This document shows, one piece after another, positions 32,234 to 42,891 of a stretch of DNA of 48,964 nucleotides. A program made the translations under genes and the position numbers. Each line of letters starts with the position of its first letter. The first letter of the stretch is position 1. Under the pieces are notes generated by a model, which had not been told where the DNA came from, made no database searches, and worked only from the letters and a program-made list of their open reading frames with translations. The DNA comes from Spongospora subterranea (taxonomy: Eukaryota > Endomyxa > Phytomyxea > Plasmodiophorida > Plasmodiophoridae), in the NCBI GenBank assembly GCA_900404475.1, contig OUQQ01000070.1:1-48964 (forward strand), read 5' to 3'.

Positions 32234-32757
32234 GCCATCTCGAAACGTTCCTCTGCGGAACCGAAATCACTCCAGGCTATACCAAATTTAACATGTTCAA
32301 GTACGAACATCCTTGCACTACAGATAATTGTGCTGAGTCTCGACTTGTGGACTCGAACTCTCTTCAAACACAATTACACCTATGACAAACTCTCAATAGT
32401 AATACATAGAATTGCTCAGTTGACCTGTAAGAGATGCCCATAACCACAGTTAGCAATTACAAGTTCAGCGAATGTGATATTGTTGGCTGAAGAGGGATTT
32501 AGGTTGCGAAACAGGCAGATTTTGTGGTTCTTCAACAGATTCAACAGCCTATGTTCGGATTGATTTTCATTTCGATTTCTCAGAGAACGATTGATTTTGG
32601 GAAAAAGAAGGCCAGACAAATAAACGAAATCAGGATTGCACAATCCTCAGGGTGTAAGACCGCTACGTAAGTCTCTATTGAGCGATGCTACCATACAATG
32701 CTCCTGGAGTTGGGAGAGCGATCCGTCAACCGACGTTCGATAATATTTCTATAGAAT

Positions 32758-33535
32758 TTAGATCTGACTAGCCGAGTATTGAGGGTTGGGAGGATGCTGT
32801 GCTGGATGTGGAATATATAGCGGGAACTGGTCCTGTTCGTCCAAACGAAGAGCTGCTTCACGTAACGGTGCAGTTGGCAGCGCCTCGATAGCGGCATGGC
32901 GTAACGCGATACGCTGCTTAAAAAACGCATCGTAGAAACGGGAACGCTCTCCACATTTCCTGCTGTACTCCTTAGTGATCCGCTCATGTTCCGCCAACTC
33001 CTATATTTGGAATTCAAACACCAGTCTTTTGTTTTACTACAGTGAACAGATATCCCAAGATGGCGTGTCGAGCTTGAGCTTGTGAATAACAGTAAATTGG
33101 ACATCGTAAAATGGTTCAGGGTCCAGAAAAGTAAAACAGAATCAAACATCAATTTGTGGGCAGTAATAGGCCAGAATCAAATACCTCAGGGCTACGATCG
33201 TCTGCAGCGCCTTTAGAGTCGAACCACTCCATGGCTTCGGCATAGACACGCGCTTCCTCTGCGGACGCGTCACGAGAATTCTCCCAATTAGACGCAGCCG
33301 CTTTCGACTTCTTCTCCGCTTCTCTCTTCTTCGAGGCGGCCGACGGTTTCTTTATCTCGGCGCCTTTGGCGGGCGCTTTTTTGTTTCCCTTGCTTGCGAC
33401 CGCCAGACATCGTCGCCATCCGGCGGAGGCGCCATGGGTCAACCTCAACATCATCACGGAGTTATTACGTGTCACCAACATGTGTCGTACTGATCCTCCT
33501 GCACTTGAGTGGGGGTCAGCCGCCCCCGCCCACAT
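32758..33535 (-). CDS. Mitochondrial ribosome-type small protein
   Basis: Exons 33185-33535 and 32758-33000 (phase 0, 184-nt intron) give up to 197 aa. An internal Met at 33481 begins a typical mitochondrial presequence with MMLRLTHGASAGWRRC, followed by a Lys/Ala-rich linker. The second exon reads ITKEYSRKCGERSRFYDAF, then LRHAAIEALPTAPLREAALR and a Pro-rich end, resembling a conserved plant and protist mitoribosomal small-subunit protein with an AIAALPE...REAAL motif. I cannot name the exact subunit. It is divergent from the 81-aa gene, with about 50 bp between start codons if the first ATG is used. Confidence 0.5.
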
Positions 33536-33584
33536 TTCACAGTCAATTTACTCATGATTATTACCTGCTCTCGGCCAAACGATT

Positions 33585-34022
33585 ATGAGCAGGGCGGATA
33601 GCGTTGCATTCAAATTCCTGCCAGCCCTAAAGACATGTTCGAAACTCAAAAACAATGGCAATATCAAGTCAAACAGCATACACCCAATCAAACGACTCAT
33701 TGACGAAATTTTTGGGAGGTGCTGCTACTTTACAGTGACTAGTAAATTCCAATTTGCAATGGTCAACCTAACATCTACTTCTCAAAAGTATATTGTCTAT
33801 ATTTATCTCCTAACAAATTCTACGATAAAACCGTCATGCTCTCAAAACAATTATTTACCACGGTTGTGTGAGGGAGGTTTCGGTCATCATTCATTTCCCT
33901 GATATTACAGGGATTTGTCTAAACCCGAAATCGAGTCAATGATTTTTGCCATGTGCGAGTTTGAAGGCTTGGCAGACAATGAAAGGATGACGAGGTTCAT
34001 TACGGATAGAAGATCTTATTGA
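33585..34022 (+). CDS. Small orphan protein of 81 aa, 2 exons
   Basis: Exons 33585-33718 and 33911-34022 join in phase (AG|G) to MSRADSVAFKFLPALKTCSK...IHPIKRLIDEIFGRDLSKP, then IESMIFAMCEFEGLADNERM and a stop. It is mostly helical with charged surfaces. The 192-nt intron has a GTGCTG donor and ATTACAG acceptor and is AT-rich. An extra small exon inside it cannot be excluded. No family is recognised. It shares a very short promoter with the mitochondrial protein on the minus strand. Confidence 0.5.
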
Positions 34023-34637
34023 TAACAAATTGCATCAACGCCTGGCGAAAAGATTGGTGAAAATTATAGGAGTAATAATTTATTGTTATTTAACGTGCTA
34101 CAAACATATCCTGAACAAACTAGATGTTAGCAAACAAATCATTGAGAATTGCAACACAGTAAAATGAACTAGGGAGTCAGAAATAATTCCGTTATTGTTT
34201 TCATCGTCAAGCAGTATAAATACAGTCAGGCGAACGAGACAATGTAATCATCATTCAGAACGAGTTTGAAGATAAACCCACCTATTGTCATCATGTTCTA
34301 CGAACGAGAGAGACTGTGGCTGCCTATGAGCAAAACATTAATCAGCAACAGAATTGCCAGTTTTTGAAAACGTAAAAATGGCTAGTGGATTCATATAGGA
34401 GCGAAAGACTAAAATTGTATCCTCAACGCAATATGCTAGGAGTGAACTATGCAAAAGAGTATAATCATGATCGAATAGGTGGCAATCATACAAACACAAC
34501 GTACCATATTGCAGACAGATGAAACCCATCTGTGGCACGAAATATCATAATGACGATTGTGGGCGACGAAACCTCGGCTCAGGTCACCGCGGGCCGCGGC
34601 GTTGATAACACCGTCACGGTGACCGCAACAAATAGTT
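34023..34637. other. AT-rich intergenic region with a GC-rich palindrome
   Basis: About 600 bp, AT-rich and without a supported gene, except for a sharp GC-rich island at 34555-34630. Inside it GGTCACCG (34582-34589) pairs with CGGTGACC (34617-34624), and CCGCGG elements lie between. A 49-codon plus-strand ATG frame at about 34549 covers the island but has no domain. Confidence 0.45.
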
Positions 34638-35266
34638 TTACCGCAATGTCCATATATTCAGAGAACACACAACAATTATTAGCGCGAGACAGCATATAAA
34701 TAACGGACGACGTCTCCAGGCTCGTGCAGTAGAAGTTCCCCAAACCTGAATCCTGGGAATTTTACAACATTCAGAAATCGATAATCACCATCCAACGTTG
34801 ATAGGATGCCGTATCGATTTGGCAATTGGGATGGTGAATTTTGTCGCAATGACCGTTGTTAATGATTTGGGTTCTGGATTATCAAATGGGATTATCGTCA
34901 AACTGATGAGTGTTAGAAAAATGATGCTAGGGATGTCAGATATGGTAGATGAATTCTGATAGTTACCGGTTCCACACTCACAAAAGTCATTTTTAAACTA
35001 GTCCCGTGATGACCGAAGTGATTAATTTTCACAACTATGATTTGCAGTAATTTCTATTTCTGCTTTCAAGAGAATTTGAGAAGCAGCGAGCAGTAAAACC
35101 GCAGTGTCAATATATTGTTGGCAGCAAAAGCGTCAGCCGCGTCTGTTGCTTGCAGCACGCAGCTGAAAGAATCGAAAAAATAATTAATCAGACAGCCGCG
35201 AATTCAACACTAGCTGGCCGTGAAAAATTTGCCGAGCGTAACCAATTTTCTTTTGTTTTTGAACAT
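34638..35266 (-). CDS. Possible tail-anchored membrane protein, 4 exons
   Basis: Exons 35211-35266, 35100-35162, 34789-34902 and 34638-34752 join at GT-AG sites in matching phase to 115 aa. The start is MFKNKRKLVTLGKFFTAS; the C-terminus is basic and then hydrophobic (ARAWRRRPLFICCLALIIVV), as in tail-anchored ER or outer-membrane proteins. A competing minus-strand frame across 34680-34830 (GILSTLDGDYRFLN) is also open to a stop, so the exon 3-4 choice is uncertain. No family is recognised. It lies 33 bp downstream of the CobW gene on the same strand. Confidence 0.35.
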
Positions 35267-35298
35267 GTTTTATTTTTTAGATCATTACAAATTTCAAG

Positions 35299-37043
35299 TT
35301 ATTGTACGACAGTAATTTTTTGAGTAGGTATGCCGAGTTGCCTTGAGATTTGAACCGTGCGAATTCCCAAACCAACGCCCATAATCACCAGTTTTGAAGT
35401 TTCAGGAATGTCCCTTTTAGGCGGAAAGGGAAGTAATTGCCATCGGCCAAACGCGTAATTTACAATGGAAATAGACCCGTCATTCATCCGGAGAAATCCT
35501 GGGATATGCGCGTTAGCGCAACAACATCATAGCAGAAAACAACCTTGATATGCATTCAAAAACAATGAAACAAAATGATTGAAGGTATAATTTGAAATCA
35601 TGAAGGTCAAGTCCATTCTACCTTTGACGCGATAGAAGGAATCTCGATCCAAATTCCCTAGAAACAATTCGACCCACTCCAACGAATATTGAGAGTCACT
35701 GCCGAGATCGACCGATAATACCTCCACCTAACTTAGATTTTAATATCAGAGAAAAAGTTCAGTAGGTAGTTCTTAAAGCACCTAGCATTAATTGTCAGAA
35801 AAATACTAGAAACAACTTCGAAATCGGATGACTCTTTAATTTACGAACGTGCACAAATGACACGATTTTTCAGAGAGTGGTTCCAAAAACATTCAAAAAC
35901 AAGAAATTACAAGGACTTCTTTGACAATATGACATCTCGTACAAAATTAGATCATGAAAAACATTCGTAAACATTTCAGTCACAATCAGCGACATCGAAA
36001 AAATGATTCATTTAACGTACCGACCTCATTGGAATGGTGATTCTGAGATGGCGGCAACAATTCCGACGTTACGTCAACGTGGTCGGTGTCTAACAGCAAG
36101 GCAGCATCAACAGCGCCACGATTGGTTCGAATACGTGGCGTATCAGGATTCAGGTCAATCACTTGATCAACGACCCGGTCAAACGCCAAATCATCAATGA
36201 ATTCGTGCTTGTTCATCAGAATTAAATCCGTGTATTTGGCTTGCAGTCGAGCAGTATAGCTTGTGTCCTGATACCTGACCACAGCATTTTCAACAACACA
36301 ACAGGAACATCAGGAGACAATCTACCATGAACGAACGTTTTCAAAAATAGACGTGGTTATCAGCGGAATTTTCCGGAAAATTCGAGGTAATGAAGGATTC
36401 AAATAAACAGGTAAACAAATTCCGTTCTGAAACAAGATCAATAAAAGAATACGGACCCCGGGAAATTCTCACAGTCGATTACGCAGGCAACACAGCCAAC
36501 GTGAACGGGGGCACCACATTGCTACACAAACTAACACCATTAACGTTTGCTCGGCAAAAACAGGTAAATCACTGTTAAGGTGCGACGATAAATCATGTTG
36601 AAATGAATGACAAATTGAATTGTTGATGTCCTCATCAAATAATGATGAAACCCATCAAGTGGAGTGCGAAACCACAATCGTAAAAGGAGAACGAACATTA
36701 CCTGAACTCGTTGGATTTCGCGCACCAAAGGAGCTGGATATGCGGATCCCGACGTCTCCATAAATATGAATTGAGGCGGCGGCTGCATATTAGCGACCTC
36801 AATTAGGGCATCGCTCATCTGGCCGATCATCTGGCAGCATATACATCCGTTGACGATTTCCTTGACGGCCAGCGCCGTTGTCCCGGAGATCAACGCCGTA
36901 TCAACGGCCAGATCCCCGAACTCATTCTTCAGCCAGACCGACCTGATCCCAGATCGCTGTTCTATCAATGACCGCAATACAGTCGTCTTTCCCGCTCCGA
37001 GAAACCCTGTTAGAACTATCACTGGTATCGACAGTTCCGCCAT
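35299..37043 (-). CDS. CobW/COG0523-family GTPase (putative metallochaperone)
   Basis: COG0523 proteins are GTP-dependent metal (often zinc) chaperones. Exons 36702-37043, 36457-36521, 36025-36274, 35622-35727 and 35299-35498 give 320 aa. Motifs: Walker A GFLGAGKTTVLRSL, NEFGD (switch I region), the metal-binding GCICC in VKEIVNGCICCQMIG, FMETSGSAYPAPL, then the G4-like LILMNKHEF. The CobW_C domain follows with VEVLSVDLGS, FYRVKG joined across the last intron to GFLRMNDG, and VNYAFGRW. G4 is NKHE rather than NKxD, a variant known in some eukaryotic members. Exon 2 is 65 nt and was placed by the CVACVIDCENFPG strand. Confidence 0.92.
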
Positions 37044-37122
37044 TTTACTGTAAGTTGATTCGTTACACGACAGCGTTTTCTCGCAATACCCTGTCCGTTT
37101 AGGTGTCGCGCACTATATTGCG

Positions 37123-37628
37123 ATGGTTCACAGTTCACACGAATCGCGTCACCGTTTTGACAGATACAGTAATGATCACGTTGTGGCCGTCAATCAGACC
37201 ATCTTCAGGGCATCCCCTCGAACAATTCAGTATTCGTCAGTTTCAGAGCGCAAACCTTCGGGTCCTGCTACTGCACGACATTTGCTCCAACATGCAGTAG
37301 AACAGTTTCTCTTGAATGGTTCGCCAATCCAGGATTTGATACTGATACTCACGATCTAGCGACAACTTCAGGTTGTAACTACGAACTGGTTGGGAATAAC
37401 ACCAACAAAAGAATTGGCAATTCTTGGGATATCAAGCGATATCTAAGCTACGATCAATATCGCTTGCGATTGCAAAACCTTCTGGGTTAACTCGTCACTA
37501 TTCTGTGTGCTGTTCGCCAGAAAACTTATGAATCGTTCAACGGTTTGACCCCAAGAACGAAAACGATGTTGGGATTAGCCAATGGGAACAGAACTGCACG
37601 AATCAGGTACCTGATTGCTTTATTGTAG
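37123..37628 (+). CDS. Possible small multi-exon gene, divergent from CobW GTPase
   Basis: An ATG frame at 37123-37359 reads HRFDRYSNDHVVAVNQTIFR and LLQHAVEQFLLNGSPIQD. About 150 bp downstream an exon after GTTCGCCAG reads YESFNGLTPRTKTMLGLANG, then NRTARIRYLIALL and a stop at about 37628. Both look coding, but I could not find a unique splice path joining them; a short exon near 37450-37485 may intervene. No family is recognised. An imperfect inverted repeat around CAAGCGATATC / ATATCGCTTG lies at 37432-37470. Confidence 0.3.
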
Positions 37629-37687
37629 TAATAATTCAGCATAATAATTAACTGGGAATGATATTGAAGTGAGGGGGCCATCAGACG

Positions 37688-38424
37688 CTACATGTTGATC
37701 GATAAAACCAGATCGAGGTCGGATTCGGGTGTGCATAAATAAGACCATGTTTTAGCTTGCTTTACCAAGTCGATCTGGATGCAAAGTTGTGCCAAACTGG
37801 GGCGATCCACAAATTTGACCGATACCGTTTTCGAGTTCAATTGCATCGACGTCGCTGCATAAACAGCTTCTCGCTCAACTAAACAGATCACAATGCAATT
37901 CAGTTTCGAGCTAAATAGCGTTTAACGAAAAGCAAAAACAAATGAGACAAACCGTGAGAATCGCCGAAGGAGAGAACAGTTCGGCCTTTGAGAGCTTCAG
38001 ACAGCCTGAAAAACGCCTGCATTTTCCATTGCGCGGGGAGACCGGGATATTGTCGCTCGTAAAGGGATCGGGCTGATATTACCTGAATGTGACCCAAGAG
38101 TGGCACAACCGCTGGTAGAAAGCGGTGTGCCGACATCTCAACCCAGCCGTATTCAGAGTTGGTGACAATGAATACATGGCCAGAGTCGATCGCTAATTGC
38201 AGCAAATCTGCAACTGATGATTCCAGGGCCCTGAGCTCGCTCTGCACTTGTAGGGGGAAGTGGTCGTTGGAATCGACACGATATCCACAGCAAGATAGAT
38301 CAGTGGAAGCCAACAGCGTGTCGTCCTGTTGTCACTTAGCCCGACAAGCGAGATCAATGGGTGAATATGAACATACCCAATCGAATACGATAACAGGCCT
38401 ATCGTCCTGGGGTATGGAATACAT
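37688..38424 (-). CDS. HAD-superfamily phosphatase-like protein
   Basis: Exons 38377-38424, 37953-38325 and 37688-37878 give 203 aa. HAD motif I, VIVFDWDDTLLAST, is restored by splicing the first intron. Motif II is HVFIVTNSE, the motif III lysine is probably in QWKMQAF, and motif IV is VLSFGDSH joined to VEREAV. The C-terminus SVKFVDRPSLAQLCIQIDLV...SDLDLVL matches a conserved, largely uncharacterised eukaryotic microbial HAD family. Predicted to be a cytosolic Mg-dependent phosphohydrolase of unknown substrate. The ATG at 38424 leaves only eight residues before motif I, so an upstream exon is possible. Confidence 0.82.
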
Positions 38425-38537
38425 ATGATCCAGTAGAGAGATAAGGGATTGGGCGATTGTTGAAGGGTGATGGGGCTACTGTGCCCCTGATGGGCCTGCG
38501 TTGCTGTAATTTCAGAGATCAATTGTCGAAGTGAGCT

Positions 38538-39292
38538 CTAAGGAACCCAAATCGAAACTGATTCCGTTCCGAGTTCTTCGTCGCTGAAACTGTCGCCAGA
38601 TGTTGAACCCTCAGATAAGGACTGCGCGTACGCCTTGGGCAACACAGGATACGGTACGGCAAGACACCAACTGGTCGACGTGGCGCTTCTGCGATGGCGG
38701 ATAATTCCTTCTCCTACCAGTATTCGATGCGCAATCAAAACAAGGGTGAATTCGTAAAGACGAAAGAGCGATAATCCGGAAGCAATCCCGTGCGGAAATT
38801 AAGAGTAAGTTGAGGATGGGGATGGAATGGAAAACGCACAGGAGAGGGTCACCGCCACGGCTGGAATACCCAAGTGATTGGAATCCGCCGCACGTTGTGG
38901 GAGAAAAGGCCGCGGACATGAGGTGTTCTGATTCACGACCGATATCGGCCCAACTGGGGTCACCACTACCATCATCGTCCTCTCGGTCTGGGTAAAATAC
39001 CCCAGGAGTTCGGTCAACCCCGCATCATCAAACGAGGGGGGCGGGACCAGATATCATACCGCCGCTCCGGTACAGTATCTAACGGCCACTCTCGAAATGT
39101 GTGGAGAAGGTCCGAAGCGTCGCACCAACGATGGATGAGTGTTTGAGAAATGAAGCTTGAACCTGCGAAAAGCACTCCGATCGGGAAAACTACGTTGCCA
39201 CAATCCCATTTGCCTTCTCCGACCTGAACTTGACACCCTTTTGATATCAATATTGATTCCAATATGTACGTTGTTATCACTGATCTATCCAT
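38538..39292 (-). CDS. Probable minus-strand gene, exon structure unresolved
   Basis: Several overlapping minus-strand frames look coding: MDRSVITTYILESILISKG at the 5' side (start 39292), LTELLGYFTQTERTMMVVVT in the middle (about 38940-39020), and an acidic C-terminus SEGSTSGDSFSDEELGTES ending at 38538. Part of the middle is also open in another frame with DREDDDGSGDPSWADIG. They cannot be joined into one model with confidence. Hydrophobic pieces (LNLLLISARDCFRIIAL) hint at membrane association. No family is recognised. Confidence 0.3.
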
Positions 39293-39335
39293 GATATCGT
39301 GAGATGGATTACCCCGATCAGTGCTATTTTTCTCG

Positions 39336-39566
39336 ATGAGTTTCTCCTTCGTTCACCTGTTCATTGGCGCAATGGCGCTCGGTATGAGTCCAGTGCTTCC
39401 CTCAATAAAATGGCTATTGCCAGCGTTTTGCCCTTGCATATTGGTTCCTTCCTGCAAATGTTTATTCAAATCGAACAGTATTCAGTCTGGCAGCCCGGAA
39501 CGGGATCGTCGACCGCAGATAGTTCAACAGTTGGTCGATACAGCCCGTGTTTGGATGGAATTGTGA
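39336..39566 (+). CDS. Hypothetical small protein with N-terminal hydrophobic segment
   Basis: An ATG frame of 76 codons starts MSFSFVHLFIGAMALGMSPV, which could be a signal peptide or anchor, and ends PQIVQQLVDTARVWMEL. Cysteines cluster in FCPCILVPSCKCLF. No family is recognised. Its start lies about 45 bp from the minus-strand start at 39292, which fits the divergent-pair pattern of this genome. Confidence 0.33.
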   Translation: MSFSFVHLFIGAMALGMSPVLPSIKWLLPAFCPCILVPSCKCLFKSNSIQSGSPERDRRPQIVQQLVDTARVWMEL

Positions 39567-39632
39567 ACCGATAACCTGTTGGGGTTGTACCGCCATGTAA
39601 CACGGTATCGGGCGCAACCATTATCAACATAT

Positions 39633-39860
39633 TTATAGATATTTATTGACAAATCGAGGGAATGACGTTTCCCCAAAGATGAAGAACAGTGGACTGTAGA
39701 TGGCGACAATACCATCCATACTCCATGGCAGAGTGGAGACGGATCGGCGGTTTTCTGGGGGACTGACCCAACTGATTCGTTGACGATCACCGCTTTCGAC
39801 AGGGGATGGGCGCTCCACCAGCACACTGGATTTGTTTGGCCTGTGAGTTTCAATCATCAT
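39633..39860 (-). CDS. Hypothetical ORF divergent from the LCAT-like gene
   Basis: A 75-codon ATG frame with a basic N-terminal half and one hydrophobic segment (DGIVAIYSPLFFIFG). Its ATG would lie only about 21 bp from the LCAT-like start on the other strand, tight even for this genome. It may be spurious. Confidence 0.2.
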   Translation of the reverse strand: MMIETHRPNKSSVLVERPSPVESGDRQRISWVSPPENRRSVSTLPWSMDGIVAIYSPLFFIFGETSFPRFVNKYL

Positions 39861-39881
39861 TTCGTTTAACGCGTGATCGCG

Positions 39882-42422
39882 ATGACGTCGAAGATTGTGG
39901 GGATGGCCTTTCTGCTACTATTGTCCGTTTGTGTTAGCCGCCCTGATTTCATGCTGTTTTCGTCACGTTTGCGAGAGAACAACCACGCTGCATACAGCGC
40001 ATTCAAAGCATCAGGGCTACACCCAGTAATGGCGTTTGACCAGGAATTCATCAGACGACAATGACCGCGATGTTCATCAGGAATTCTTCGATATTGTTCA
40101 GCGTTTAGAAACTGGCGATGGTCAACGGGCTGTTATCGTCATCATTCCGGGGCTTTTAGGCACTCAACTTGGCGAAATTGACGCCACTAAGGAAAACATA
40201 TTCCAGTCGTTTCATGTTTGGCCCTCTGTTGGTCGACTACTTAAGCGCGGTATAGTGTCCCTCCCCCGGTTTTCCTAATCATGATGCTAACTTTGAGGAC
40301 CAGGCGCTCGGTTTTTCGATTTGATGCAGTTAAAGAATACAGGGTGCGATCGCTGTGAGAATCAGGGTGCAAGGTGCGTGTTCATGGGCGTAGCCGCCAA
40401 CGAAACTCTACCTGGCCCGAATGTCGACATTTCGTACTGGAAATCAAGCCGTAATCTGTACGGTATCGCCATCGCACCTCGAGCATCTCTCAAATGCGTT
40501 TCCCATCTCCAGTTTCCCTCGTGGCGCTAGTCCCATCGATGGTGGCGATACTTACAGTCTACCGGTCACCAAAGCTGCTGCCAAGGTGGCGATGAGGGCG
40601 ATTGAGGAGCTGACAGGATTGCCATCTGTCGACCACGCTCTGACATCGGACCAGTACGACCTGGTGCCCGTTTCCACCGATAACCATCGCTCATTCTCGA
40701 ATAGGTTCAAATTGCTGCGTCAGTCTCTGGAATCGCTCGGATGGGAAATCGGTGTTGACATGTTCGTTGAGGTCGCCATTCAATCACCGTTGCCCGTTTT
40801 ATTCAACATTACGCCTAGGTTCGCCATTCCTTACGATTTCCGTTATGCCCCTGGGACCTCAGGGTATAGGTCAGGCCAAACTCAATTGATTCTACCGATT
40901 CTCACAGTCAGATTGCCTTTAGAACACAATGCGATTGTGACTCTTATCATCCGCCGGTCTTAGACGCCTGTCATTTCCAGCGAATGCTCGAGTAATATTG
41001 CCAAATCGACCCTCTTTCCTTCTCTTTATCATCTCTTACAGGATGATTCAGTCCATTGCGAAAATCGCTGGAAGAAAAGTGGTGATTGTGACTCACTCGA
41101 ACGGCAGCAATGTCGCCACACAATTACTGAGATCATATCCGGCTGAAATGGGTACAACAATCAATCGTTGCAGATTGAACCATCTTTTTGTTGTTGCTGA
41201 TGTTCGTTTTCTCGGTAGCTGAGATCGTAACTCGGTTCATCAGTATTGCCGGTCCTCATTTAGGTGCCGGGGCAACAAGCCCCGCCCGAGCGTTCCCGAG
41301 ACTGATCGGGACCAGGAAGCTAGAGACGTACCTGAAAATGGCTTGGACCTGGCCAAGTTTATCGTGGCTTCTGGCCCGAACCGACCCATCTGGGAAATTC
41401 TCAGGGCCCCTATTCTGCGTTCATGAGCCGGATTTCATTCATCATCACAAGCCGGTTCCATGGGCGAACGGGGAGTGTATTTCGAACTGGACTGTCCAAC
41501 AAGAGTACAACACCCATCCGCGTCGGACGTTCTCGCTCTGGGCCGAGTTTGAACGAAATGAGCAGCTGGCGTCCCGATTGGCCATGGCCCTAGAATCGAA
41601 CGCGATTATCATATCAGACCACGCCGATTGGGTCATATTCAGAATTGGGGACGATCGACTCATCAAGAGCCAGGAAACCGTTCAAGCTATGGTCAAAGCG
41701 TGTCAGCATCGCTTTCCTCAATTCGAACCAATTCAAGACCGTGCTGGTTTTCTGGAGTCGATTTTCACCGCGTTCCCGAAATCGCCATTGGTCGAGTTCT
41801 TCCTGTTAGAGCCAAGGGATTCGTATTTCGTGGAGATGGTGACCCTATTCGCACGTGCGCCATGGGAAGTCGTTATCACGTCGTTGATGACGGAAGATCA
41901 GCAACGTGATCTCCTGTTCGAGATTTCCGAAACGGTCCCGGGATTCAGCACCATGGCCAACGCATACGATTGCCTGCTGAAAAGCAAGGACCCGGTGTTG
42001 GCGTTGACCGCATCTGAGCTGAACGAGGAGCGGATGCGCCCGATCCAATCCATTGAGACCATCTGCATATATGCAACCAGCTCTCCAACCAGGACGTCGC
42101 TCCACTTTCAATGGATGCATGGTAAAGACGGCGCCCTTCAGATGAAAGTGGTCCACAGTGACGGGGCGTTCACACCTGGCGACAACACCATTCCCGCCTA
42201 TAGCGCAACGTACTGGTCCATCGGCTCGATCGGGTGTTTTCGTTGGTTTCGCTAAACCGTGGATTGTTCTGGTTCAGATATATATGCGATTTGTGGAAGC
42301 AGATGGGGCTGAATTCGAGAACGGTGGATGTGACAAGAACGAATCCCGTTGCTGAAGCCCACGCCGCATTATCATTTCATCCTGGGGCCATCAGTGAGAT
42401 CATTCGCTCCTCTGTCTTGTGA
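39882..42422 (+). CDS. LCAT/PDAT-like acyltransferase or phospholipase, secretory (8 exons)
   Basis: Exons 39882-40025, 40081-40249, 40298-40457, 40513-40869, 40908-40991, 41042-41151, 41219-42233 and 42278-42422 give 727 aa. A signal peptide starts MTSKIVGMAFLLLLSVCVS. Family landmarks: VIVIIPGLLGTQL (oxyanion strand), AIPYDFRYAP matching the APYDWR block, the nucleophile elbow VVIVTHSNGSNVA (Ser in HSNGS), RFISIAGPHLGAG, and DGAFTPGDNTIPAYS near the catalytic His side. LCAT-family enzymes transfer or hydrolyse phospholipid acyl chains in secretory or vacuolar compartments. The length is well above the 400-450 of LCAT/LPLA2 because of an insert of about 200 residues between the GPHLG block and the C-terminal motif. 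A Cys-rich CDRC...C loop follows exon 3's start. Confidence 0.85.
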
Positions 42423-42585
42423 ACGGCGCGGGAAATTGGGGCGTTCTCGTCCTGTATGTTGATATAAATGGCCGTCATTATCTACAATTTTAATATCAAT
42501 CAAATAAGGTGTTTTGAAATAAACGGCCGATGAGACCATCGATTGCAGCCGTCTTTGATGACTGCGAATATATCTGTGCTGAATA

Positions 42586-42879
42586 ATGATTGATGACTTC
42601 ACAATGTGCCAGATGCAGGATAACTGGACTCGATACAGAAAGCATTATTTCGGTGATGAGCGCAACAAAATAACCTGGTTTTTTCGCTTAATCTATCGCC
42701 GTTGGTATTGTAGCCGTAATAAACCGCATTTCGACAGCATGGCAGAAAGTTCATCGCCTTCAGAAAACCATCTGATGGCTGCTACAACATCGAACTGGGA
42801 TTCATTCGCTCCCACTGCTCAGACGGTTCGATGGATATACGGGTTGATTGGGAAAACTACTGACTGCCAATACGATTAA
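42586..42879 (+). CDS. Hypothetical basic protein
   Basis: A 97-codon ATG frame, rich in Trp, Tyr and Arg in the first half (NWTRYRKHYFGDERNKITWF) and Ser/Thr-rich later, has no domain. It lies between the LCAT-like gene and PNO1, convergent with PNO1 and only 12 bp from its stop. Confidence 0.3.
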   Translation: MIDDFTMCQMQDNWTRYRKHYFGDERNKITWFFRLIYRRWYCSRNKPHFDSMAESSSPSENHLMAATTSNWDSFAPTAQTVRWIYGLIGKTTDCQYD

Positions 42880-42891
42880 TTGTGGTCTGTA

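Noticed and set aside
34680..34830. Alternative minus-strand frame with GILSTLDGDYRFLN and a stop
   Set aside because: It is as open as the tail-anchor model but gives no start and no matching upstream splice. I kept the model whose phases close, at low confidence.
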